The notes beneath the pieces are model-generated. The model did no database searches. It was not told where the DNA came from and saw only the letters and a program-made list of their open reading frames with translations. A stretch of 64,000 bases of DNA from a virus, in IMG/VR virus record IMGVR_UViG_3300044959_000348, positions 106,696 to 170,695 of that record; one strand, given 5' to 3'. Within the stretch, counting starts at the first letter, position 1. The number at the start of each line of letters is the position of its first letter. The position numbers and the translations under genes are program-made. Below are positions 1 through 7,927 of the stretch, one piece after another.

Positions 1-1
1 T

Positions 2-874
2 GGTGAGAAGGCGAGTGGCCGGCATATAAGTTTGGAATACGATTTTTATGGTTTGAAGCCTGGAAAAGGAAAGTGCTGGCTATGGTCTAAGGATAGAGCG
101 TATAAAGCATATGATAACTATCAGGAATATTTAAAGGTTGCAGAACAGACAGGAGAAGATATTGAAATGTATGCCCAAAGGACTGGAATAACCGACTTTG
201 CTAGGATAATAGAAAAAAATGGTAAGCGAATAGCGGAGTACTACGCACACAGTAGATATGCTGATTTGCTAAGTGATGATTGGTATGATATTCCAAGTTA
301 TGGAGGTAATGTAGGCTTCAAAACAGCAAATGCACCTAAGTTGTTGGAGAGAGTGATATCCCTTGCTTCGGATGAAGGAGATATAGTCATGGACTTCTTC
401 TTAGGCAGTGGCACCACCGCTGCTGTTGCACATGAACTTAAAAGAAAATGGATTGGCATAGAAATGGGAGAACATTTTTATACAGTTATAATACCTAGAA
501 TGAAAAAGGTGTTATATAAATGTGGAGGCTTTTTCAAATATTTTGAATTAGAACAATACGATGATGTATTGTCAAAAGTTGTATATAGAGATAGTGAATT
601 CATAGATTTAGCACAGGCAGGCATTCTAACTTATGCATTTATGTTTGACGACAAGCTTTTATCGTATGTGGATTGTTCAACGAATGGCAATTATTATGTG
701 ACTGACAGACTATCTAATCTTTATGATAGTATAGATATAGCTGAAAGTTTATCTTTACATACTGGAAAAGCAATAAAGAAGATAGTAGGTGATAGGGTCA
801 CTTTTTCGGACGGGAAAAGCATTGATATGAGGCATGTGTCTCTTTCAGAACTCAAAAACTTCTTGTTCTGGTAA
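2..874 (+). CDS. mod: Type III restriction-modification methyltransferase (Mod), C-terminal part
   Basis: The reading frame is open from the first bases of the window, so the gene is cut at its 5' end; 290 codons remain. Around residue 132 it has the motif DFFLGSGTTAAVAHELKR, the S-adenosylmethionine-binding motif of beta-class N6-adenine/N4-cytosine methyltransferases, in which this motif follows the catalytic DPPY motif (expected here to lie before position 1). The segment SRYADLLSDDWYDIPSYGG just before it is typical of Mod subunits. It should methylate one strand of a type III site and supply sequence recognition to the restriction subunit, whose start codon lies 4 nt after this stop. Family assignment is firm because of the motif and the neighbour; specificity cannot be read. 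Whether this operon belongs to the phage or to flanking host DNA is unclear. Confidence 0.88.
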   Translation, partial: GEKASGRHISLEYDFYGLKPGKGKCWLWSKDRAYKAYDNYQEYLKVAEQTGEDIEMYAQRTGITDFARIIEKNGKRIAEYYAHSRYADLLSDDWYDIPSYGGNVGFKTANAPKLLERVISLASDEGDIVMDFFLGSGTTAAVAHELKRKWIGIEMGEHFYTVIIPRMKKVLYKCGGFFKYFELEQYDDVLSKVVYRDSEFIDLAQAGILTYAFMFDDKLLSYVDCSTNGNYYVTDRLSNLYDSIDIAESLSLHTGKAIKKIVGDRVTFSDGKSIDMRHVSLSELKNFLFW

Positions 875-878
875 AGCT

Positions 879-3734
879 ATGAAGGTGAAAACCGTAGAAA
901 ATATACTCAGCAAAATCTTAGAGAACAGCAGTCATTACTATGATTTATCTGAGTATTCTATGTTTTCGAGTCAGAAGCAATTATATGATTATCAAAAAAG
1001 TGCTATCGAGCGTATCGCACGAGTGCTATGGAAGTATTATGCAAACTACAAAGCCGATAAGGAACTTTGGCATAATGAATATAAAAAGTTTGGTTTAGAT
1101 GATGATTATATTGTTGTGAATAGTCGATCTGCTGCGAATATATATGCTGAGGCAGGATATCCAATCGAAGTTCGCCATAATACATATCGGCTTTCCATAA
1201 AATATGTTTTAAACAGGGCATGTTTGTGGATGGCAACAGGCTCAGGTAAGACCGTAGTAGCTGTGGCTTTAATAGATTTGTTGCTTGATCTGATAAAAAA
1301 AGGTCGATTGCCCAAAGGGGATATCTTGTTTTTGACGTACACTGATGTGCTCATAGATCAGTTTAAAAGTACATTAGATGAGTACAATAGAGGCCGTGAT
1401 AGAAAGATAATATGTGAAAATTTGAAAAGATATACGGAAGCTAAGCATAGTGCCAGAGAGGAAGATAGAATTATCTTTTATTATCGTGCGGACAATATAT
1501 CTGACGAAAAGGGTATAGAGAGATTGGATTACAAAGATTTGCCTACTAATTTTTATTTGATATTAGACGAGGCCCATAAAGGGGATAACTCTGATAGTAA
1601 ACGAAAAGCGATATTCTCTGTGCTTTCAAAGGATGGGTTTTTGTTTAACATGTCTGCTACTTTTGTAGATGAAATTGACCATATCACATGTGCCTATCGA
1701 TATAACTTAGCGGATTATGTTCAGAATGGATATGGTAAGAACATAGCTATTATGCAGTCTAATCTTGAAGAGCTAGAGCACAAAACAGATTTTTCTGATA
1801 AAGAGAAGAGAAGGGTTGTTCTTAAAAGTCTAATGCATTTAGCCTTACTAGGTAAAGTTAAAACAGAAGAGGCTAATGGTTATTATCCAGAACCTTTGAT
1901 GTTGGTTCTTGGACATTCTGTTAACACAGAAGATGCAGATATTGAAGTGTTTTTTGAACAAATAGCTTCTATTGCCAAGAGATCTAACATAGAAGATATA
2001 TTTGAAAGTGTCAAATCAGAGTTATTGGCGGATTTGTGTAATATGATGTTTCCATTTAAAGAATCCAAGAGCTTTTCATATGAATATTTTAGTGCTCTGC
2101 TAAACAATCTAACCATAGATGATTTTTATAAATATGTCTTTAACACTTCTGGTGCTAGTGATGGAAATATTGAAGTAATAAAGATACGGAATAATGATGA
2201 AGAGTTATTATTTAAGCACACAAATGCAGATAGGCCTTTTGCTTTGATAAAGATTGGCAACATATCTCCTTGGCTTAAGGACAAGGTTAGTGGTTATTTT
2301 ATCAGTGAGAACTATGCGGAGGAAAAGATATTTGAAGGCATTGATGATGAGTATTCACATATCAGAATACTCATGGGGTCCCGTGCTTTTTATGAAGGCT
2401 GGGATACACCAAGGCCGTATATAGTATTATATATCAACATAGGCAAAGGAAAAGATGCCACTAAGTTTGTTTTACAGTCGCTGGGCAGAGGTGTAAGACT
2501 GGTGCCTAAGGAAGGTATGAGAGGTAGTTTGAGAAAGAATGATATTAAGGCTTATGAAGACATAAAATATGCTGAGTTTTTGGAGGCTTTGTACATATAT
2601 GGGACAAGAGCACAAAATATAAAGGACACTACGAATATATTGAAGAAAGAAGAAGAAATGGTGCTGGCAAATCATTTGATTGAAGAAAACACATCCATAA
2701 AAGTACCTAATGATTTACTTATACTGCCTTACTATGAAGAAGGTGAATATGTAGGAAATGTACATAAGTTTCGTTGCTCTGAGACGGAGTTGGATATACT
2801 TAGGGATGTTATGATGAACTGCTCTGATGAGTGGTTGCATGTCAAATTTGGGTTTACGCCTAATGAGATTAGGTTTTTGAGAAAGTATGTTGAAGATGAT
2901 AATATGTTTGAGATAACTAATCAAGATAGTGTTCGCAGCGTGGAGACTCTATTTAGCATGTTGCGTAAACAGCTGTTGAGATGGTTGTTCCCAAAAGGAT
3001 TTGTTCATTATGCTGAATGTATTATACATTATAAACATCTTAGGGTAAAGGCTTCTGTGTTGCATGAATTAGAAAACAAGTGTGCAGAGGTTATTAAGTC
3101 TAAAAGTGTTATAGGCAAAAGTTTGGGTAATATGAAATTAGTTTATGCGAAAGAGCATGTATATAATCCTATGTTCTTATCCGCGCAAGGGTACATACTT
3201 TATGGGATAAATACTGATAGTGAGAGAGAGTTTGTAGATGAAGTATTAGAGCCAGAAACTCTATTGTCGCAGTATTCATTTGTATTTGGCAAAATCCATG
3301 AAAATATAGATGATGCATATATACCTTACATTGACGAAAATGGTAACGTTCACCAATTCAAACCAGACTTTGTTTTTTGGATTTTGGACGGAAAAACTCT
3401 GCACATAGTTTTTGTGGACCCAAAGAGCTTAGAGTTTGCATCGGCCTATAGGAAGATAGATGGATACAAGAAAAACTTTGAACAAAACGAAAAACCAAAA
3501 GTGTTCCAGTATGAAGGTTATGAAGTTAAAGTATGGCTTTTCATGTACAACAAACAAAGCACTGTTCCTGAAGAATATAAGCAGTATCATATTACACATG
3601 TGAAGGAAATATTTGAGAAAGTGTTGGGTAAATCTGAACACAATATGCTGCAAGCGCATATGGAAACAGCTGTGCATCATCATTATAAGTTATTTACGAG
3701 CTCTTGTAGCCGCGAATGTTCTTGGCGATATTAG
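879..3734 (+). CDS. res: Type III restriction enzyme Res subunit (helicase-nuclease)
   Basis: A 951-aa protein with a superfamily 2 helicase core and a nuclease tail. Walker A ATGSGKT is at residues 119-125, DEAH (LDEAHKG) near 229, the SAT motif follows (FNMSATF), and motif VI QSLGRGVRLVP is near 532. Near residues 828-847 the pattern PDFVFW...HIVFVDPKS fits a PD-(D/E)XK nuclease. It should translocate and cut DNA together with Mod when sites are unmethylated. I start at ATG 879, 4 nt after the mod stop, rather than an upstream in-frame ATG that would overlap mod. No frameshift is seen and all motifs are intact, so the enzyme looks functional. No leaderless-type promoter box precedes it, consistent with co-transcription with mod. 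Confidence 0.92.
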   Translation: MKVKTVENILSKILENSSHYYDLSEYSMFSSQKQLYDYQKSAIERIARVLWKYYANYKADKELWHNEYKKFGLDDDYIVVNSRSAANIYAEAGYPIEVRHNTYRLSIKYVLNRACLWMATGSGKTVVAVALIDLLLDLIKKGRLPKGDILFLTYTDVLIDQFKSTLDEYNRGRDRKIICENLKRYTEAKHSAREEDRIIFYYRADNISDEKGIERLDYKDLPTNFYLILDEAHKGDNSDSKRKAIFSVLSKDGFLFNMSATFVDEIDHITCAYRYNLADYVQNGYGKNIAIMQSNLEELEHKTDFSDKEKRRVVLKSLMHLALLGKVKTEEANGYYPEPLMLVLGHSVNTEDADIEVFFEQIASIAKRSNIEDIFESVKSELLADLCNMMFPFKESKSFSYEYFSALLNNLTIDDFYKYVFNTSGASDGNIEVIKIRNNDEELLFKHTNADRPFALIKIGNISPWLKDKVSGYFISENYAEEKIFEGIDDEYSHIRILMGSRAFYEGWDTPRPYIVLYINIGKGKDATKFVLQSLGRGVRLVPKEGMRGSLRKNDIKAYEDIKYAEFLEALYIYGTRAQNIKDTTNILKKEEEMVLANHLIEENTSIKVPNDLLILPYYEEGEYVGNVHKFRCSETELDILRDVMMNCSDEWLHVKFGFTPNEIRFLRKYVEDDNMFEITNQDSVRSVETLFSMLRKQLLRWLFPKGFVHYAECIIHYKHLRVKASVLHELENKCAEVIKSKSVIGKSLGNMKLVYAKEHVYNPMFLSAQGYILYGINTDSEREFVDEVLEPETLLSQYSFVFGKIHENIDDAYIPYIDENGNVHQFKPDFVFWILDGKTLHIVFVDPKSLEFASAYRKIDGYKKNFEQNEKPKVFQYEGYEVKVWLFMYNKQSTVPEEYKQYHITHVKEIFEKVLGKSEHNMLQAHMETAVHHHYKLFTSSCSRECSWRY

Positions 3735-3902
3735 TAATAAACAATTGCAACCTTTCTAAGTCTATCTTGCATTAGACTAAATAATATGATGCCAGATTAT
3801 ATTTTATTGTTCTATTCACACTGACAGAAAGGGCAATTTCCATAAGCATTTTAGATTCTAATCCTTATATTCGTGTTTCTTTTATAGAAGAAATAAATTT
3901 AG
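3735..3902. other. Short non-coding stretch after res
   Basis: No gene is seen. A 6-bp inverted repeat (AGTCTA/TAGACT, 3759-3778) lies 25 nt after the res stop but has no T-run, so I do not call it a terminator. Confidence 0.4.
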
Positions 3903-3908
3903 TATAAT
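3903..3908 (+). promoter_or_regulatory. TATAAT box before omegaRNA-like element G
   Basis: The context TTTAGTATAATTGG has the same form as the phage gene promoters, but no start codon follows; 18 nt downstream begins the guide-RNA-like scaffold (TAGGGCCGG). Confidence 0.55.
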
Positions 3909-3925
3909 TGGTGTACAGACAAAGC

Positions 3926-4049
3926 GTAGGGCCGGCCGGTCCGAAGTCACGCCTGTGGAGAGATGGGCCTCTGCATGTGTGATGAGTAATCATCTACATG
4001 TAAGCCCGCTCGATGAAGCAGGAAGCCTCTGAAAAGAGGAGGGAGCCAC
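3926..4049 (+). ncRNA. omegaRNA-like scaffold, element G (solo TnpB/IS605 right end)
   Basis: About 124 nt that match elements I (10.2 kb) and F (30.6 kb) block by block: TAGGG-CGG, then CGAAGTCACGC-TGTGGA, a variable hairpin, CGATGAAGCAGGAAGC, and a terminal hairpin ending GGGAGCCAC. Such blocks are typical of the 3' region of IS200/IS605-type tnpB elements that is transcribed as omegaRNA (reRNA). The variable hairpin is long here: GGGC (3965-3968) pairs with GCCC (4003-4006), and GATGA/TCATC stack inside. No tnpB or tnpA lies next to it. The flank that would act as guide starts at 4050, in the remnant of the T9SS gene. Identification rests on the three-way similarity and on recall of the family. 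Confidence 0.6.
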
Positions 4050-4050
4050 C

Positions 4051-4440
4051 AACTCAAACCTATTGTATGTGTGCCAAGCGCCTGGTGCCACAACAAACAA
4101 TTCCGGAAACTGGGGCAGCGCACAAGTATACCAAAATTGCACTTCTGGATGCAGTGCTTTGTTTTATCAAGAAAAAGAAACAGATAGCTTTCAACACACA
4201 CAAAATAAGATTTATGTTTATCCTAATCCTTTCAAAGACAAACTGAATTATCGTTACTCTGGCACTTTACCTGCTACGATACGAGTGTATAATGAGTTAG
4301 GTGTATTGATTGCTGAGCAGACTATATATGACTATGAAGATGCTATACTACTCGACGAATATATATCTGATGGTGTTTATATCATTTGTTTTGCAAGTTC
4401 AGAAGAAAGCTATTGTCGTTTGGTTATCAAAACTAATTGA
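4051..4440 (+). pseudogene. T9SS-secreted protein, C-terminal fragment with type A sorting domain
   Basis: About 129 codons without a credible start of their own; the frame is interrupted by a stop at 4030 inside element G. The last ~75 residues match the Por/type IX secretion C-terminal sorting domain: IYVYPNPFKDKL, then VYNELGVLIAEQ, then DGVYIICF and a closing RLVIKTN. This domain directs proteins through the T9SS to the cell surface and is known only from Bacteroidota, so it is the best host clue in the window. The part before it (VCQAPGATTNNSGNW) looks like the end of a cell-surface domain. The fragment begins exactly where element G ends, suggesting that it was cut or carried by that element. 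Its stop overlaps the end of the convergent gene by 8 nt. Confidence 0.75.
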
Positions 4441-5530
4441 TACGTTTCTTCTTATCTTCTGTTATGATTGGGTTTTTTATAAGATCTTCATATTCTGGTT
4501 CTTCTACCAATGTCTCTATGAGTTTGTGGTAGTAATCCCTATGTTCTTTGAATTCGTCATGGTATTTTTCTATTTCACTTAATATATTTTCATCTATGAG
4601 TTTATCGTGTTGTATAATGCTTACGATATCTTCGATGATTTTTTCTTTTTTAGCCATCTCAAAAAGGCACAGCAGTGTCTCTTCTTTAGTGTCTATTATA
4701 CAATTGGCAAAATGGAAAGTAAAGTAATCCGGCGCCATCATAGTAAATAGGATTACCCATGGAGTCACAGCATATATGAATGGTTCCTTTTGCGATTTGA
4801 GTGCTCTGGATATATTATACTGAGCCTTTTCAGATAAATCTATGTCTAACATATGTATATCTTGAATTCTAAAAGGATATTCAGTGTCTATCAATTTTAT
4901 TCCTAACCACACGCTTCCTAACGCAAAATAGGCAAAAGGCACACTTACATCATTCTTAGCAGCACATTCTTCCATTATACCATGTATTTCTTCATCTTGC
5001 TTGTGCATATCATTTATAAAATCTGATAGATATTTGAAATATTTGGATAAAACTTTATCCACAATCACCACTCCACTGTTGTGTTCTAAATCTAACAATT
5101 TGAATTTAGTGTATAGTCTTCTCCTATCGCCTCTATTTATTCGACTAAAATACCTATTTCTTCTACGATTATATTTGAATACTTCTGCTTTCTGTGCATG
5201 TCGCTCTTTTGCTTTGATTTCTTCATACAGGTAATAAGCAAACATAGGAAACATATGTGTAATATTCTCTTTGGTCGATGATATAGCATTACACACAAAT
5301 TCTATAGCTTTCTTATCATTTTCTTTATGAATATATTGTACGAAATAAAAAGCCTCTGCAAAAAATGTGAATAGTTTTGAAAATTCTCCTTTCAGTTTCC
5401 ATCTAATAGAGCAAAGTCTCCTTTTAGGTTTTTGGATAGCAAGTGGTATCAAATAACTGAATCTTTTGAAGATTGAAAGAACAACTTTGTGGCTTGTGTT
5501 GGCTTTTTTGTATGTTCGTAATAAACGCAT
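4433..5530 (-). CDS. Unknown protein, 365 aa
   Basis: I do not recognise this protein. It is basic near the N-terminus (KPKRRLC, and RRRNRYFSRINRGDRRRL around residue 130) and then becomes mixed-charge and helical, with a Lys/Glu-rich C-terminus. A hydrophobic segment (PFIYAVTPWVILFTMM) lies around residue 260 but is flanked like a buried helix. The start ATG at 5530 has TATAAT exactly 6 nt upstream with TTCGG before it. It is divergent from the 108-aa gene at 5572; the two promoters lie back to back within 41 nt. Being expressed from the common phage-type promoter, it is probably a real phage gene. Confidence 0.75.
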   Translation of the reverse strand: MRLLRTYKKANTSHKVVLSIFKRFSYLIPLAIQKPKRRLCSIRWKLKGEFSKLFTFFAEAFYFVQYIHKENDKKAIEFVCNAISSTKENITHMFPMFAYYLYEEIKAKERHAQKAEVFKYNRRRNRYFSRINRGDRRRLYTKFKLLDLEHNSGVVIVDKVLSKYFKYLSDFINDMHKQDEEIHGIMEECAAKNDVSVPFAYFALGSVWLGIKLIDTEYPFRIQDIHMLDIDLSEKAQYNISRALKSQKEPFIYAVTPWVILFTMMAPDYFTFHFANCIIDTKEETLLCLFEMAKKEKIIEDIVSIIQHDKLIDENILSEIEKYHDEFKEHRDYYHKLIETLVEEPEYEDLIKNPIITEDKKKRIN

Positions 5531-5536
5531 TTGTCA

Positions 5537-5552
5537 ATTATACTGAACCGAA
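5537..5552 (-). promoter_or_regulatory. Leaderless-type promoter for gene 4433-5530
   Basis: TTCGG, 5 nt, TATAAT, 6 nt, ATG 5530 (read on the minus strand). Divergent from the box at 5560. Confidence 0.75.
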
Positions 5553-5559
5553 CCGCGAG

Positions 5560-5565
5560 TATAAT
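5560..5565 (+). promoter_or_regulatory. Leaderless-type promoter for gene 5572-5898
   Basis: TATAAT with exactly 6 nt to ATG 5572; with the box at 5537-5542 it forms a compact divergent promoter pair. Confidence 0.75.
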
Positions 5566-5571
5566 TTACAT

Positions 5572-5898
5572 ATGCGCTTACTCAAAAAGACGTTCTCTGA
5601 AGGGTGGGAGAAAGCGGGTTTTTCGGAGTCTGAGGCAAAGAGATGGAGAGATAAAGGATTTGATTTGAAGAGAGCTCTGGAATGGTCAAGTTTTGATTTT
5701 GCGCCAGATGAAGCACAGAAGTGGCGTGATATTGGCATCTCGTCAGCAGAAAAAGCCAGCTTGTGGCGTGAATATGATTTTACACCACAAGAAGCCAAGG
5801 AATGGCTCGAAGTTACAGACAACCCTGTCGAAGCATACATGTTTGCCACCGCACTAACACCCCAAGAAGCCAAAAACCTATTGGCTGATTTAGCATAA
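5572..5898 (+). CDS. Small protein built from W/EA helical repeats, 108 aa
   Basis: The start is placed at ATG 5572, 6 nt after TATAAT, instead of an earlier in-frame codon that would run through the promoter. The protein is made of about four degenerate ~20-residue units of the form F-x-x-x-E-A-x-x-W-R-D-x-G-F (FSESEAKRWRDKGF, FAPDEAQKWRDIG, FTPQEAKEWLEV, LTPQEAKNLLADL). Such repeats suggest a small bundle of helix-turn-helix hairpins, like protein-binding repeats seen in other bacterial proteins. No catalytic motif is visible. A role as adaptor or regulator is only a guess. It is followed after 45 nt by the 210-aa gene on the same strand. Confidence 0.75.
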   Translation: MRLLKKTFSEGWEKAGFSESEAKRWRDKGFDLKRALEWSSFDFAPDEAQKWRDIGISSAEKASLWREYDFTPQEAKEWLEVTDNPVEAYMFATALTPQEAKNLLADLA

Positions 5899-5943
5899 AA
5901 ACCGAACCTGCTATTATATATTGTTGTCAAAAACACATGTGCT

Positions 5944-6576
5944 ATGAGGCGCAGTGTGAATGAAATCCATACGATTTGCCCTCTCACTTCTGAGCAAAAG
6001 GAAGTCTTATATGACTTTGTTCACATACACAAGCCACCATTTCCGCGACATATAAGTCAACTACTTCTGCCAAAAGATAAGAGCCATCATATACTTTCGT
6101 TTGCTGAAAAGGATGGCACATTAGGCGAGTATTTTTATAATGTGTTATGGGAGATTATAGTGAATGGCAGGAACACAGTTAAGTTTCCTGCACATGAGCT
6201 TGCTGTTTTAGTAAAGTATGCACATTCAAATGAACAAAAAGCAGAGATATACAACATATTGGACAAATATGCTCTTTCTGTGAATAACAAACCTATTGAG
6301 GCATTTTATAATCTGCTTTACATCAGGTTCATCAATAAGATTGGTAGGCATAAAATCAGTAAGGAGCTATTAGAGGAATATCTGATACCCAGGAAAATAG
6401 GGAGTATATCATTACGGCTCAAGCATTACATGGATTTAGGTCTAATATATGTGGTAGAACATAATGGTCAGTTGTATGCACATATAACTCACAAAGCACA
6501 GGCTGTGCTCAGAAGAAGTCAGAGCAGTGTGTATATATACCCGTTTGAATACTATGTGAAGTGGAATCTGACATAA
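5944..6576 (+). CDS. Unknown protein, 210 aa, possible winged-helix C-terminus
   Basis: No family is recognised with confidence. The last ~65 residues (LLEEYLIPRKIGSISLRLKH followed by DLGLIYVVEHNGQLYAHIT) have the helix-helix-hairpin layout of a winged helix, so a DNA-binding protein is possible. ATG 5944 is the only plausible start in this frame; no box stands 6 nt before it, although an AT-rich TATTATATATTG lies ~30 nt upstream and CCGAACC (complement of GGTTCGG) before that. It sits upstream of the tRNA-Ser gene on the same strand. Confidence 0.65.
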   Translation: MRRSVNEIHTICPLTSEQKEVLYDFVHIHKPPFPRHISQLLLPKDKSHHILSFAEKDGTLGEYFYNVLWEIIVNGRNTVKFPAHELAVLVKYAHSNEQKAEIYNILDKYALSVNNKPIEAFYNLLYIRFINKIGRHKISKELLEEYLIPRKIGSISLRLKHYMDLGLIYVVEHNGQLYAHITHKAQAVLRRSQSSVYIYPFEYYVKWNLT

Positions 6577-6630
6577 TGCATGTTCGTTTGTATTGCAGTA
6601 TGACTGTTATGTCACAGAAGAGACTGTTAT

Positions 6631-6642
6631 TTCGGACATAAT
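6631..6642 (+). promoter_or_regulatory. Phage-type promoter for tRNA-Ser
   Basis: TTCGG, 1 nt, CATAAT. A start about 7 nt after the box would fall near 6649, six bases before the mature 5' end of the tRNA. Same two elements as in front of phage structural genes. Confidence 0.65.
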
Positions 6643-6654
6643 TCGAAAAGAAAT

Positions 6655-6745
6655 GGTGAGGTGCCCGAGTGGTCGAAGGGGGCAGTTTGCTAAACTGCTA
6701 CACGAGTAAAGGCTCGTGTCGCGGGTTCGAATCCCGCCCTCACCG
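6655..6745 (+). tRNA. tRNA-Ser (anticodon GCU)
   Basis: The sequence folds as a full cloverleaf: acceptor stem GGTGAGG pairs with CCTCACC (6738-6744), discriminator G at 6745, anticodon stem GCAGT/ACTGC with loop TTGCTAA giving anticodon GCT, a long class II variable arm (CACGAG/CTCGTG), and the T-arm GCGGG TTCGAAT CCCGC. The long variable arm and GCU anticodon identify serine (AGC/AGU codons). No CCA end is encoded (GCGA follows). The phage-type promoter directly upstream suggests the gene belongs to the phage. tRNA-Ser genes are also common phage attachment sites, but no integrase or repeat is seen here. Confidence 0.95.
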
Positions 6746-6755
6746 CGAAGGTATA

Positions 6756-7808
6756 TTACTTAACTTTCAAAACAAACGTCATGGGCATATAACATGTATA
6801 GTGGGTGTTGTAAGTTATTTCATGAGTGAGTATAAAGGTTCTAATATTTACAACTACACCACTAAGTGCATAAACAATTTTTTGTAAAATTTCCATAAAC
6901 TGTTCTTCATTTGAACGTATTTGATGTTTCATGGTCAATATGCTAAACATAGTATTAACAATATACATATTTCTTACTTTTATTACATTTATTATCTCAA
7001 ATCTGTCAATAAAATATTTCAAAACACTTTCAATTTCTTCTTTCATTTCTTCTCTAAGCGCAGGATATATGATTTGCTTTTCGAATCGGTTTTTAAAATC
7101 ATTTGCTACATGCCATTCTTCGCTCTCTTTTTCTACAATTTTGTATCCATAAAGTATAAAGTTATTAGATTTTGGTAAATCAAATGCGTGATTTTTAGGA
7201 CTTTCTGGCACAATCCTAGGCATTGCTTCTAAAACTATCAAATTGTCACCTTTTGAGTACAAAGTATATGAATAACGCACATATGTATTTAATAATATAT
7301 GTATTACCAGAAATGGATTATAGGTCAATCGCGTGTAATATGTAAATTTTTGAATTTTGTTATAATCCTTTTTGCTTTGGCTGTTTATTATGATGTCGAT
7401 TAATTTTTGTTTTGCATTATATACAAAACTTGCCATATTTACACAGTATATTAGTGTTTTATAGGTTTCATCGTATTGTTTGTTAGGTGTGCGTGCATCT
7501 CCTTCATATGTAATTCTCCTACTCCTATAAGTGAAGTATATACCAACACTTAATGGGTAAAAATGTGTATAATACAATTTTAGGTTATAAAAACACAAGT
7601 GACCACGAGTCTTTTGTATCTCTATCGCTTTGAGAAAATCATAACGTTCTGAGATAGACACTATTCTATACATAAATATATCATATGGCAAACCATCAAG
7701 CTGCTCGTATAAGTTTTGCCCTAAGAATCTTTTGAGTTCTGGTAATCGATATGTAATACGTCTTCTGTTTCGTATTTGAGGCAAAAAATAAAGCATTCTA
7801 TATGGCAT
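6756..7808 (-). CDS. Unknown protein, 350 aa, paralogue 1 of 3
   Basis: The first of three adjacent related genes (with 7928-8989 and 8997-10103). All begin with a short hydrophobic start, then a basic RNRRRITYR-like stretch, an F-L-x-x-L segment and PYDIFMYR; all end with a strand-rich tail (here YMPMTFVLKVK). Near the C-terminus a shared pattern IKVRNMYIVNTMFSI is visible. I recognise no enzyme motif, signal peptide or membrane anchor. Conserved hydrophobic strands and absence of charge repeats suggest a compact globular fold. ATG 7808 has TATAAT 6 nt before it. The stop lies only 10 nt from the tRNA gene on the opposite strand. Confidence 0.75.
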   Translation of the reverse strand: MPYRMLYFLPQIRNRRRITYRLPELKRFLGQNLYEQLDGLPYDIFMYRIVSISERYDFLKAIEIQKTRGHLCFYNLKLYYTHFYPLSVGIYFTYRSRRITYEGDARTPNKQYDETYKTLIYCVNMASFVYNAKQKLIDIIINSQSKKDYNKIQKFTYYTRLTYNPFLVIHILLNTYVRYSYTLYSKGDNLIVLEAMPRIVPESPKNHAFDLPKSNNFILYGYKIVEKESEEWHVANDFKNRFEKQIIYPALREEMKEEIESVLKYFIDRFEIINVIKVRNMYIVNTMFSILTMKHQIRSNEEQFMEILQKIVYALSGVVVNIRTFILTHEITYNTHYTCYMPMTFVLKVK

Positions 7809-7814
7809 GTTGGA

Positions 7815-7820
7815 ATTATA
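7815..7820 (-). promoter_or_regulatory. Leaderless-type promoter for gene 6756-7808
   Basis: TATAAT, 6 nt, ATG 7808; it starts right at the edge of element H. Confidence 0.75.
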
Positions 7821-7826
7821 CTCAAC

Positions 7827-7897
7827 TGTAGTAAGCGGTCATCTCCATATAAGTTGCTCGATGGAGCAGAATGCCTATAATGAGATATGGGTGCCAC
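7827..7897 (+). mobile_element. Truncated omegaRNA-like remnant, element H
   Basis: About 70 nt retaining only the 3' half seen in elements G and I: a hairpin with GCTCGATGGAGCAGAATGC (compare CGATGAAGCAGGAAGC) followed by a terminal stem and GGGTGCCAC. The 5' core CGAAGTCACGC-TGTGGA is missing, so it is probably a decayed copy. It separates two of the three paralogous genes. Confidence 0.45.
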
Positions 7898-7927
7898 AGA
7901 AAACATAACAACAAAGAAAAACTGTAT

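Noticed and set aside
3759-3778. Hairpin after res as a terminator
   Set aside because: Only 6 bp, AT-rich and no T-run follows.
4063-4440. The T9SS fragment as a functional small gene starting near 4063
   Set aside because: The protein would consist only of a sorting domain without cargo or signal peptide, and the frame begins at the end of a mobile-type element.
6655-6745. tRNA-Ser as the attachment site of an integrated prophage
   Set aside because: No integrase gene and no repeat of the tRNA 3' end was found in the window, and a phage-type promoter drives the gene.
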